A DNA stretch of 57,248 nt from positions 1 to 57,248 of the forward strand of contig NZ_JAMGBF010000121.1 of the NCBI RefSeq assembly GCF_023516615.1, in the 5' to 3' direction. Of this stretch, positions 41,504-49,783 are shown in pieces (within the stretch, counting starts at the first letter, position 1; the number at the start of each line of letters is the position of its first letter). The notes beneath the pieces are model-generated. The model saw nothing but the letters and a program-made list of their open reading frames with translations. It searched no databases and was not told the origin of the DNA. The position numbers and the translations under genes were made by a program. This DNA comes from Streptomyces panaciradicis (GTDB taxonomy: Bacteria > Actinomycetota > Actinomycetes > Streptomycetales > Streptomycetaceae).

Positions 41504-44046
41504 CCGAGACGACACAGCACAAGGGGCGGGTCCTGCCCGTCACCGACCTCTCCCTCGTCGTCCTCGTCGGTGCCTCCGGCTCCGGCAAGTCGACCTTCGC
41601 CCGCCGGCACTTCAAGCCGACCGAGGTGATCTCCTCCGACTTCTGCCGCGGCCTGGTCTCCGACGACGAGAACGACCAGAGCGCGTCCCGGGACGCCTTC
41701 GACGTCCTGCACTACATCGCCGGCAAGCGCCTGGCCGCCGGCCGCCGCACGGTCGTCGACGCCACCAGCGTGCAGCAGGACGCCCGCCGCCAGTTGATCG
41801 AGCTGGCCAGGCAGCACGACGTGCTGCCCATCGCCATCGTCCTCGACGTGCCCGAGGAGGTGTGCGCCGAACGCAACGCGGCGCGCACCGACCGGGCCGA
41901 CATGCCCCGCCGGGTCATCCAGCGGCACATCCGCGAACTGCGCCGCTCCCTGCGCCACCTGGAGCGCGAGGGCTTCCGCAAGGTGCACGTCCTGCGCGGT
42001 GTCGAGGACGTCGAGAACGCCACCGTCGTCACCGAGAAGCGCTTCAACGACCTGACCCACCTCACCGGCCCCTTCGACATCGTCGGCGACATCCACGGCT
42101 GCGCCGCGGAGCTGGAGACCCTGCTGGGCAAGCTGGGCTACACCGACGGCGTCCACCCGGAGGGCCGTACGGCCGTCTTCGTCGGCGACCTCGTCGACCG
42201 CGGCCCCGACAGCCCGGGCGTGCTGCGCCGCGTGATGTCGATGGTGAAGTCGGGCAACGCCCTGTGCGTGCCCGGCAACCACGAGAACAAGTACGGCCGC
42301 TACCTCAAGGGCCGCAAGGTCCAGCACACCCACGGACTCGCCGAGACCATCGAGCAGATGGCGGGCGAGAGCGAGGAGTTCGCCGCCGAGGTACGTCAGT
42401 TCATCGACGGGCTCGTCAGCCACTACGTCCTCGACGGCGGCCGGCTCGTGGTCTGCCACGCCGGTCTGCCCGAGAAGTACCACGGTCGTACCTCCGGCCG
42501 GGTCCGCAGCCACGCCCTGTACGGCGAGACGACCGGCGAGACCGACGAGTTCGGGCTGCCGGTGCGCTACCCGTGGGCCGAGGACTACCGCGGCCGGGCG
42601 GCCGTGGTCTACGGCCACACCCCGGTGCCGGAGGCCACCTGGCTGAACAACACCATCTGCCTGGACACCGGCGCGGTCTTCGGCGGCAAGCTCACGGCGC
42701 TGCGCTGGCCGGAGCGCGAGCTGGTCGACGTACCGGCCGAGCGGGTCTGGTACGAGCCGGCGCGTCCGCTGCGCACCGAGGCGCCGGGCGGGCACGACGG
42801 GCGGCCGCTGGACCTGGGCGACGTGCACGGGCGGCGGGTCGTGGAGACACGGCACTCCGGCCGGGTCGCCGTCCGCGAGGAGAACGCGGCCGCGGCGCTG
42901 GAGGTCATGAGCCGGTTCGCCGTGGACCCGCGGCTGCTGCCGTACCTGCCGCCGACCATGGCGCCGACGGCGACCAGCCGTGTCGAGGGCTACCTGGAGC
43001 ACCCGGCCGAGGCGTTCGCCCAGTACGCGGCGGACGGGGTCGCCCGGGTCGTGTGCGAGGAGAAGCACATGGGCTCCCGGGCGGTGGCACTGGTGTGCCG
43101 GGACGCGGAGGCCGCGCGCAAGCGGTTCGGCGTCGACGGCCCCACGGGCTCGCTGTACACCCGCACCGGACGGCCTTTCTTCGACGACGAGTCGGTCACC
43201 GAGGAGGTCCTGGGCCGGGTCCGCGCGGCCGTCACCGAGGCCGGCCTGTGGGCCGAACTCGACACCGACTGGCTGCTGCTGGACGCCGAGCTGATGCCCT
43301 GGTCGCTGAAGGCGTCCGGGCTGCTGCGCTCGCAGTACGCGGCCGTCGGCGCGGCGTCCGGGGCGGTGTTCCCGGGTGCGCTCGGCGCGCTGGAGGGCGC
43401 CGCCGCGCGGGGCGTCGACGTGGCCGGCCTGCTGGACCGGCAGCGCGAACGGGCCGCGGACGCGGCCGCGTTCACCCAGGCCTACCGCCGCTACTGCTGG
43501 ACGACGGACGGCCTGGACGGCGTACGCCTGGCGCCGTTCCAGATCCTGGCGGTCCAGGGCCGCAGCCTCGCCGCGCTGCCGCATGACGAGCAACTCGCCC
43601 TGCTCGACCGGCTGGTGGAGCACGACGGCACCGGCCTGCTGCAGACCACCCGGCGGCTCCACGTCGACACCGGCGACCCGGAGTCGGTGCGGGCGGGTGT
43701 CGACTGGTGGCTGGAGATGACCGGCCGCGGTGGCGAGGGCATGGTCGTCAAGCCGGTCGGCGCCCTGGTGCGCAGCCCGGAGGGACGGCTGGTGCAGCCT
43801 GGCATCAAGTGCCGGGGCCGCGAGTACCTTCGGATCATCTACGGTCCCGAGTACACGCGCCCCGACCACCTGACCCGGCTGCGCACCCGCTTCCTGGGCC
43901 ACAAGCGGTCGCTGGCGATCCGCGAGTACGCCCTGGGCCTGGAGGCCCTGGACCGGCTCGCGGAGGGGGAGCCGCTGTGGCGGGTGCACGAGGCCGTGTT
44001 CGGGGTGCTGGCCCTGGAGTCGGAGCCGGTGGACCCGCGGCTTTGA
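41500..44046 (+). CDS. pnkp: polynucleotide kinase-phosphatase-ligase Pnkp
   Basis: An 848-aa three-module RNA repair enzyme. The N-terminal 5' kinase has P-loop GASGSGKST (Lys30). A binuclear metallophosphatase follows with GDIHGC (D197), GDLVDRG, GNHEN and YGHTPV (about 190-400). The C-terminal nucleotidyltransferase (ligase) domain has nucleophile Lys522 (EEKHMGSRA) and a late motif EGMVVKP. It heals 2',3'-cyclic phosphate and 5'-OH ends, and with Hen1 seals them. Size and domain order match the Clostridium/Anabaena-type Pnkp. All three active sites look intact. Confidence 0.96.
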   Translation: MTETTQHKGRVLPVTDLSLVVLVGASGSGKSTFARRHFKPTEVISSDFCRGLVSDDENDQSASRDAFDVLHYIAGKRLAAGRRTVVDATSVQQDARRQLIELARQHDVLPIAIVLDVPEEVCAERNAARTDRADMPRRVIQRHIRELRRSLRHLEREGFRKVHVLRGVEDVENATVVTEKRFNDLTHLTGPFDIVGDIHGCAAELETLLGKLGYTDGVHPEGRTAVFVGDLVDRGPDSPGVLRRVMSMVKSGNALCVPGNHENKYGRYLKGRKVQHTHGLAETIEQMAGESEEFAAEVRQFIDGLVSHYVLDGGRLVVCHAGLPEKYHGRTSGRVRSHALYGETTGETDEFGLPVRYPWAEDYRGRAAVVYGHTPVPEATWLNNTICLDTGAVFGGKLTALRWPERELVDVPAERVWYEPARPLRTEAPGGHDGRPLDLGDVHGRRVVETRHSGRVAVREENAAAALEVMSRFAVDPRLLPYLPPTMAPTATSRVEGYLEHPAEAFAQYAADGVARVVCEEKHMGSRAVALVCRDAEAARKRFGVDGPTGSLYTRTGRPFFDDESVTEEVLGRVRAAVTEAGLWAELDTDWLLLDAELMPWSLKASGLLRSQYAAVGAASGAVFPGALGALEGAAARGVDVAGLLDRQRERAADAAAFTQAYRRYCWTTDGLDGVRLAPFQILAVQGRSLAALPHDEQLALLDRLVEHDGTGLLQTTRRLHVDTGDPESVRAGVDWWLEMTGRGGEGMVVKPVGALVRSPEGRLVQPGIKCRGREYLRIIYGPEYTRPDHLTRLRTRFLGHKRSLAIREYALGLEALDRLAEGEPLWRVHEAVFGVLALESEPVDPRL

Positions 44047-44087
44047 GCCGTTCGTGAGCCCTGCTCACCTCACGGCCCACGCCGCCC

Positions 44088-44116
44088 TTGTGTCCCACAG
44101 GTACCCCGCCTAACGT
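44088..44116 (+). promoter_or_regulatory. promoter of the RiPP-like cluster
   Basis: TTGTGT (44088-44093), 17 bp, TAACGT (44111-44116), giving a leader of about 40 nt before the GTG at 44162. It separates the RiPP genes from hen1-pnkp. Confidence 0.5.
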
Positions 44117-44161
44117 GAACAGGCTTGCGAATCAGTCGAGTTCGGGGAAGGCGGGGCACAG

Positions 44162-44245
44162 GTGGAGATCAAGAAGGTGGTCGTCCGCGAGGAGGAGAAG
44201 ACCAACCGGCAGCCGCGTGTCCTGGAGAAACGGCCGACGCGCTGA
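44162..44245 (+). CDS. candidate RiPP precursor peptide, 27 aa
   Basis: A 27-residue charged peptide that begins VEIKKVVVREEEK and ends VLEKRPTR. The GTG has GGGGAAGG (44144-44151) ten bases upstream, and the stop lies five bases before the proposed TTG start of the radical SAM gene. The only aliphatic cluster is VVV near the N-terminus, with an isoleucine before it, so these are the natural targets for C-methylation by the partner enzyme. There is no obvious Gly-Gly leader cleavage site. Function is inferred from position only. Confidence 0.55.
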   Translation: MEIKKVVVREEEKTNRQPRVLEKRPTR

Positions 44246-44250
44246 ACGGG

Positions 44251-46374
44251 TTGCGCGTCCACCTGGTGACGATGCCCTGGCATCCGATCGACCTGCCGTC
44301 CCTGCAGGTGGGCCTGTTGCACACGCTGGTCTCGCGCACCCGTCCGGGCGACGAGGTGCGCGAGTTCCACGGCTCGCTGCGCTGGGCGGAGTTCCTGCTG
44401 AAGCACTCCGGCGGCCGGCTCCGGCCGGGCGACTACGTCCGCGTCGGCAGCGACTCGATCTTCCACGGGCTGGGCGACTGGGTGTTCTCCGGCGTGCTGT
44501 ACGACGACCCGGACTGGGGGTCCGGGACGCTGCGCGACTACGCCGGGCGGCGCGGGGTCGCGATCGACACCGCCGTCGAGATGCGCCGGTACGCGGGCGA
44601 GTTCGTCGCCGAGTGCGCGGCCGCCGTGCTCGCCGAGGTGCCGGACGTGGTCGGCTTCACGACCACCTTCATGCAGAACGTCTCCTCACTCGCCCTCGCC
44701 CGTGAACTCAAGGCCCGGCGGCCGGAGTTGACGGTGGTCTTCGGCGGCAGCAACTGCGACGGCCCGATGGGGCACGCCCTGCACCGCAACCACCCCTTCG
44801 TCGACCACGTGGTGCGCGGCGAGGGCGAGCACGCCTTCCCGGCGCTCCTGCGCCACCTCGACGCGGGCACCGAGCCCGCCGACGTCCCCGGCCTGTGCTG
44901 GTGGGACGGCGAGGTCTCGCGCGCCAACCCGGAGTCGCGGCGCACGGTCGCGCCCGCGGACATCCCCTCGCCCGACTACGACGACTGGCAGCGGGCCCTG
45001 GACGCCTCCCCGGTCGCCGAGTACGTGCACCCCAAACTGGTCGTCGAGGGGGCGCGCGGCTGCTGGTGGGGCGAGAAGCACCACTGCACCTTCTGCGGGC
45101 TCAACGGCTCGGCGATGGTTTTTCGCGCCAAGCCGGGCGAACGCCTGTGGTCCGAGGTCGACCGGCTGGTGCGCCGGCACCGCATCCTCGACGTCGTCAC
45201 CGTGGACAACATCATCGACATGGCCTACTTCCGGGACTTCCTGCCCCGCGCGGCGGCCAGCGGCTGGGACCTGCGGATGCACTACGAGGTGAAGTCCAAC
45301 CTCACTCCCGACCAGCTCGCCCTGCTCGCCGACTCCGGCACGGTCCACATCCAGCCCGGCATCGAGAGCCTGGGCAGCCGCGTCCTGGACCTCATGGACA
45401 AGGGCGTCACCGGCGCCCGCAACATCCGCACCCTGCGCGAGTGCGAGAACCACTCCCTGACCTGCTCCTGGAACCTCCTCTACGGCTTCCCCGGCGAGAG
45501 CGCCGAGGACTACACCGGGGTCGTCGACCAGCTCCCCGCCCTCGTCCACCTCCAGCCCCCGGGCGGCGCCCACCGCATCCAGCTCGAACGGTTCAGCCCG
45601 CACTTCAACGACCCCGCCCTCGGCTTCGGCGAGCGCCGCCCGGCCGAGATGTACCGGCACGTCTACGACCTTCCCGAGGACGAACTCGCCGACCTGGTCT
45701 ACCTTTTCGACACCGAGGACGCGGGTATCTCCGGGGACGTCGAGGCGCGGCTGAAGGCAGGCGTGGAGCGCTGGCTGCTCGGGCACCCCACGTCCCGGCT
45801 GACCTTCGCGGAGGACGGCGACGACCTCCTCGTACACGACCGCCGGGAAGGCTGGCCGCGGCGCGGGCACCGGTTCCGCGGATGGCGGGCGGACGCGCTG
45901 CGGCACCTGGAGGCCGGGCGGAACGAGACGGCCCTGCACCGCCTGCTGACCGCAGCCGGGCACGACTGCTCGCCCGGCGAACTCGCCCAGTGGCTGCAAC
46001 ACGCCGTCGAACTGGGCCTGTTGTTCCGTGACGGGCGGACCTACGTGTCGCTGCCCACCTGGGGCGAGCCGGTACGCGTGGACGCGCCTGGGCATGCATA
46101 CGGAATGCTCTACCACCGGCGCGGACCCGATTTCGTCACCGTCATGGACCGCAGGGACAAGGAGGCGTCGGCCCGCTACACGCTCGACGACCCCGACCTG
46201 CTCGCCACCTTCGACCTGCTGCAAAGGCCCGTTTCCCTCGCCGAGTTGAGCGACGTGCAGCGGGAAGCGGTGGCTCTGCTGGCCGGGGAGGGACTGGCCC
46301 GGGTCACCGACGGCCACGCCGTCGCCCTGCCGCCCCGCATCGGGCGCTGGCCCGTCCCCTGCACCGGGATCTGA
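44251..46374 (+). CDS. B12-dependent radical SAM C-methyltransferase (RiPP maturation)
   Basis: A 707-aa enzyme of the RiPP maturation radical SAM 1 family. The N-terminal B12-binding domain (about 60-200) includes VPDVVGFTTTFMQNVSSLAL and VVFGGSNCDGPMG. The radical SAM core has an unusual CX7CX2C cluster motif, C271-C279-C282 (RGCWWGEKHHCTFCGLNG), the spacing reported for PoyB/PoyC-type methyltransferases, which add methyl to unactivated carbons of residues such as valine. A C-terminal region of about 250 residues is less conserved. The start is taken as TTG 44251, because homologues begin near RVHLVTMPW; GTG 44266 is an alternative. Coupled to the MFS gene 4 bp downstream. Confidence 0.9.
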   Translation: MRVHLVTMPWHPIDLPSLQVGLLHTLVSRTRPGDEVREFHGSLRWAEFLLKHSGGRLRPGDYVRVGSDSIFHGLGDWVFSGVLYDDPDWGSGTLRDYAGRRGVAIDTAVEMRRYAGEFVAECAAAVLAEVPDVVGFTTTFMQNVSSLALARELKARRPELTVVFGGSNCDGPMGHALHRNHPFVDHVVRGEGEHAFPALLRHLDAGTEPADVPGLCWWDGEVSRANPESRRTVAPADIPSPDYDDWQRALDASPVAEYVHPKLVVEGARGCWWGEKHHCTFCGLNGSAMVFRAKPGERLWSEVDRLVRRHRILDVVTVDNIIDMAYFRDFLPRAAASGWDLRMHYEVKSNLTPDQLALLADSGTVHIQPGIESLGSRVLDLMDKGVTGARNIRTLRECENHSLTCSWNLLYGFPGESAEDYTGVVDQLPALVHLQPPGGAHRIQLERFSPHFNDPALGFGERRPAEMYRHVYDLPEDELADLVYLFDTEDAGISGDVEARLKAGVERWLLGHPTSRLTFAEDGDDLLVHDRREGWPRRGHRFRGWRADALRHLEAGRNETALHRLLTAAGHDCSPGELAQWLQHAVELGLLFRDGRTYVSLPTWGEPVRVDAPGHAYGMLYHRRGPDFVTVMDRRDKEASARYTLDDPDLLATFDLLQRPVSLAELSDVQREAVALLAGEGLARVTDGHAVALPPRIGRWPVPCTGI

Positions 46375-46378
46375 ACGG

Positions 46379-47677
46379 GTGACCCTCCCGTCGGACGACC
46401 GCCCCCTCAGGCGGCACCGCCCCTTCGTGCTGCTCTGCGCCGAGCAGACCGCCGGGTCCGTCGGCCGCCAGGTCACCGCACTCGCGCTGACCCTGCTCGC
46501 CGTCACAGAGCTGCACGCCGGGCCGTTCGCCGCGTCCGTGATCCTGGCCCTGACGTACCTGCCCGGCGCGGTGCTGAGCCCGTTCGCCGGGCTGCTCGTC
46601 GACCGCGTGTGCCTGCGCCGCCTGCTGGTCGCGGCGACCGCCCTGCAAGCCCTGGTCGTCGGCTCGGTCCCGCTCGCCCGCGCCGCCGGGCACGTCACCT
46701 GGCCGCAGGTCTACGCCGTCGCCGCCGTCTCCGGCACCCTGACCTTCACCCTCTCCGTGGGCCTGCAGGCCGCCCTGCCCCGCGTCGTCGGCCCCCGGCA
46801 CCTGCTCGCCGCCAACTCCGTGCTCACCGGCGCCCGTACGGCCGGCCAGATCGGCGGTCCCGCGTTCGGCGGCGTCCTCGTCGGCCTCGCCGGCACCGGT
46901 CCCGCGCTGGCCGTGGGCGGCGCCGCGTACGCCGTGGAGGCGGTGCTGCTGTTCGCCCTCCCGGCGGCCCTGAACACCCCGGCCGGACACCGCGACGCCG
47001 CCCGCTCCGGGCCGGTTTCCGCCCTGCGGGCGGGACTCGACGTCGTGCGCACCGACCGCCGGCTGTACCGGATGGTGCTGGCGGGTGCCGGCCTCAACCT
47101 CGGCGCCGGTGCGGTCGCCGCGCTGTACGTCCTCTACGCGACCGACAAACTCCGTCTCGCACCCTGGCAGTTGGGGACGACGTACGCCGCGTTCAGCGCG
47201 GCCACCGTACTCGGCGTCGTCCTCGCCGGGCGGTTCGGCGAGGGTCTGGGAGTGTGGCGGGCGACGCGGGTCTGCGGGCTGCTGGCCGGCGCCGCGATCT
47301 TCCTGGTCCCGGCGGCGGCCCTGGGGGGCGCGTTCCCGCTGCTGCTCGCCTACCAGCTCGGATACGGTCTGGCCGCCACCGTGTGGTCCGTCTCCATGAC
47401 CACCCTGCAGCAACTGGTGGCGCCGTCCGGTCTGCAGGGCCGCGTCGCCGGTCTCACCCAGGCGGTGCTCCTGGTGACCGTGCCCGTCGGCGCGCTGGGC
47501 GGCGGCACGCTCGCGGCCGCGCTCGGCGATGTGCCGGTGCTGACGGCGTCGGCGGCCGTCGCGCTCGCGTCGGCCGCCACCCTCTGGGCGCCGGTGCGCG
47601 CGGAGCGTGTGGCGGGGGAGGAGGGCGGCCGGGGCCCTTCCGATGGATCTCCGGCCCTAACCGACCAGACGCAGTGA
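46379..47677 (+). CDS. MFS exporter
   Basis: A 432-aa major facilitator with about 12 TM helices and motif-A-like LLVDRVCLRRLLV after TM2. It belongs to the EntS-like (MFS_3) group, which exports siderophores and small natural products. The GTG lies four bases after the radical SAM stop, so it is probably co-transcribed and may export the modified peptide. The last 21 bp overlap the convergent NAD-kinase-like gene. Confidence 0.88.
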   Translation: MTLPSDDRPLRRHRPFVLLCAEQTAGSVGRQVTALALTLLAVTELHAGPFAASVILALTYLPGAVLSPFAGLLVDRVCLRRLLVAATALQALVVGSVPLARAAGHVTWPQVYAVAAVSGTLTFTLSVGLQAALPRVVGPRHLLAANSVLTGARTAGQIGGPAFGGVLVGLAGTGPALAVGGAAYAVEAVLLFALPAALNTPAGHRDAARSGPVSALRAGLDVVRTDRRLYRMVLAGAGLNLGAGAVAALYVLYATDKLRLAPWQLGTTYAAFSAATVLGVVLAGRFGEGLGVWRATRVCGLLAGAAIFLVPAAALGGAFPLLLAYQLGYGLAATVWSVSMTTLQQLVAPSGLQGRVAGLTQAVLLVTVPVGALGGGTLAAALGDVPVLTASAAVALASAATLWAPVRAERVAGEEGGRGPSDGSPALTDQTQ

Positions 47678-48547
47678 CGTGTCCGCCACGCCGACCCGTA
47701 CCGACTGCCCCCAGGTCAGCTCCAGCGCGTCCGTCTCCATCCCGTCCCCGAAGGCGACGAGCCGCTCCGACTCGACGGTGACCTTCAGGCGGGCGGTGGC
47801 GGCGAGTTCCCCGGCCACCAGGGACGTGCCCGTGGCAGGCGAGGGCCAGGCCTCCCGGACGAACCACAGCAGGCGGTGCTCGGTGGGGCGCGGCAACCGC
47901 ACCGCGGCGCCCCGCTCCTGCCACACCGAGCGGATCCAGCCCGTCGCGCCGGTCCCGGTGCCCACCAGCACCCCGGAGGAGGCCTGGGCCTCGACGACAC
48001 CCCCGTCGTCCTCGAGGCCCAGGCGGTATCTGGCGGTCTGGTGTCCGGCGGCGCCCAGGTAGATCTCGTTCAGCGCGACCAGCCGCTGCGTGTCGTCGGC
48101 GACGGCCTCGACCATCGTCAGCTCCTCCACGCTCGTCCCCGCCGCCGTCAGCAGCTTCGCCGCGTCCCGCGGCCGGTGCCGGACCAGCACGCCCGGGTTG
48201 CGGCCGGGGTCCGCGTCGATGCCCAGCACCGGCTGCCCGGCGAGGTACTTGGCGACGTTCGCCACCAGCCCGTCCTGGCCCACGACCACCACCAGGTCCT
48301 CCGGCCCGAACAGGAAGCGGTCCAGGTCGGCGCGCTCCACCCGGGCCTGCCGCCACGTCAGCGGGACGGCCGCGGTCACCTCGGCGAGCGCCCGCCGTAC
48401 CCGCCGGTGCCGCTCGGCGACCTCCTCGATGTCCCGCCCCCGCGAGGAGAGGAAGAACGCGGCCTGCCCGTGGGTGCCGTGGTGGGCCAGCAACTCCTCG
48501 TACTCGGTGGTGCGGTGGACCAGGACGGCACGGGGCGCGAGGCTCAC
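47657..48547 (-). CDS. NAD+ kinase-like protein with altered GGDGT motif
   Basis: A 296-aa member of the diacylglycerol/NAD kinase superfamily. The usual GGDGT is here GQDGL (VVVVGQDGLVANVAKYL), keeping the Asp. The NE motif is LNEIYLGAAGHQTARYRL and the later GTG motif is SSGVLVGTGTGATGW. The altered loop and long N-terminal insert mean it may not phosphorylate NAD. Its GTG start overlaps the SPFH stop (GTGA), so it is the second gene of a two-gene operon. Confidence 0.82.
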   Translation of the reverse strand: MSLAPRAVLVHRTTEYEELLAHHGTHGQAAFFLSSRGRDIEEVAERHRRVRRALAEVTAAVPLTWRQARVERADLDRFLFGPEDLVVVVGQDGLVANVAKYLAGQPVLGIDADPGRNPGVLVRHRPRDAAKLLTAAGTSVEELTMVEAVADDTQRLVALNEIYLGAAGHQTARYRLGLEDDGGVVEAQASSGVLVGTGTGATGWIRSVWQERGAAVRLPRPTEHRLLWFVREAWPSPATGTSLVAGELAATARLKVTVESERLVAFGDGMETDALELTWGQSVRVGVADTSLRLVG

Positions 48548-49653
48548 GCCGTCTCCCCGCCGCTGCGGCCGAGCCGTGCCAGCAGACCCGTGAGCACGTC
48601 CGGCGAGACGGTCACGCTGTCGATGCGCGGCAGGTTCTCCGCCAGCCGCGTCCCGGTGAGGGCGTGCAGCGTCGCCACGTCGACCTCGCCGTGCACCCGC
48701 AGCCAGGCGGCCTGGGCCTGGGCCCGCGCCTCGCCGACCTCGCGGGCCGCCTCGGCCTCCGCCCGGGCGAGCCGTACCGCCTTGGCGGCCTCGGCCTGGG
48801 CGAGCCGCTCGGTGCGCTGCGCCTCGGCGTCCGCCAGCCGCACCGACCGCGTCGCCTCCGCCTCCGCGAGCCGTACCGTACGGGCCGCCTCGGACTCGGC
48901 GCGGACCGCGTCGGCCGCCGCGTGCTCCTCCGCCTCGCGCCGCGCGTTCGTGCCCCGCTGCTCCACCAACTGCTCCTCGCGGCGGGCGAGTTCGATCTGG
49001 CTGGCCAGTTCGTTCTCGGCGATGGCCCGCTCCCGCTCGACGGCCACGGCCCGGCGCTCGTACGTCGCCCGGTCGGCCTCCTGCTGGATCTGCTCGCGGG
49101 CCGGGGTGCGCAGCGCCCGTTCGACCTCCGGCTCCGGGCGCAGCGCGACCACGCGCACCGCGACGACCTCGATCCCGGTCGCCGGCAGCCGCGGTTCGGC
49201 CGCCAGGCCCGCCGCGACCCGTTCCCGTACCGCCGTCACCCCGTCGACCAGCGCCGACGACAGGGACGTCCGGGCGAGGACGTCCAGCGCGTGCTGCTGC
49301 GCCGTCTCCGTGAGCAGGGTGCCGAGCTGCTCGAGCGGCGCGCCCCGCCAGACCCCCGTGTCCGGGTCGACCGAGAAGTCGAGGCGGGCCGCGGCGAGGG
49401 CCGGGTCGCCGATCCGGTAGGTCACCGTCGCCTGCACCGCCACGTCCTGGAAGTCGGACGTACGGGCGTGGAAGGTCATCGCCAACTCCCGGTCGTCCAC
49501 CGGGACTTCGGACAGCGCCGCGGTCAGCGCGCGGAACCAGAAGCTGAGCCCCGGCCCGTCGTGCATCAGCTTTCCGTCCCGGTGGTGCCGGATGTGCGCG
49601 GTCGGCGCGCCTCTGAGGTGGCGCCAGCCCAGGCGCCGGGTGATGTCGGCCAT
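48544..49653 (-). CDS. SPFH/band 7 (prohibitin/flotillin-like) protein
   Basis: A 369-aa protein with an SPFH domain (about 35-190; ELAMTFHARTSDFQDVAVQ, TGIEVVAVRVVALRPEPEVE) followed by a long Ala/Glu/Arg coiled coil (about 190-320) made of repeats like AEAEATRSVRLADAEAQ. There is no clear N-terminal TM helix, so it may be peripheral. It is the first gene of an operon with the NAD-kinase-like gene. The ATG at 49653 has GAGGGGG. The promoter region contains a large imperfect palindrome and is divergent from arcA. Confidence 0.84.
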   Translation of the reverse strand: MADITRRLGWRHLRGAPTAHIRHHRDGKLMHDGPGLSFWFRALTAALSEVPVDDRELAMTFHARTSDFQDVAVQATVTYRIGDPALAAARLDFSVDPDTGVWRGAPLEQLGTLLTETAQQHALDVLARTSLSSALVDGVTAVRERVAAGLAAEPRLPATGIEVVAVRVVALRPEPEVERALRTPAREQIQQEADRATYERRAVAVERERAIAENELASQIELARREEQLVEQRGTNARREAEEHAAADAVRAESEAARTVRLAEAEATRSVRLADAEAQRTERLAQAEAAKAVRLARAEAEAAREVGEARAQAQAAWLRVHGEVDVATLHALTGTRLAENLPRIDSVTVSPDVLTGLLARLGRSGGETA

Positions 49654-49665
49654 CGGACCCCCTCG

Positions 49666-49720
49666 TTCTCGTCTCCTCGACGATAAACGGAAGACGCCGT
49701 TATCGTCAAGAGGACGAGAA
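49666..49720. promoter_or_regulatory. imperfect palindrome between the SPFH and arcA genes
   Basis: Two arms, 49666-49690 and 49697-49720, with a 6-base centre. Both contain TTCTCGTC and GACGATAA read outward to inward, the left arm with a one-base insertion relative to the right. It overlaps the SPFH promoter region and is a likely regulator target; the protein is unknown. Confidence 0.55.
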
Positions 49721-49783
49721 TTGGGGACGGAAGAAACGCACGAGCCGCGGGTCAAGACGCCCCCCGGTGGTCAGGATGGAGGC

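Noticed and set aside
41389..43989. Minus-strand frame of 866 codons opposite pnkp
   Set aside because: Antisense shadow; pnkp has all catalytic motifs in its own frame.
44125..44250. Longer N-terminus of the radical SAM protein starting at 44125
   Set aside because: It would read through the candidate precursor region in another frame with no start better than TTG, and homologues begin near residue 43 of that form.
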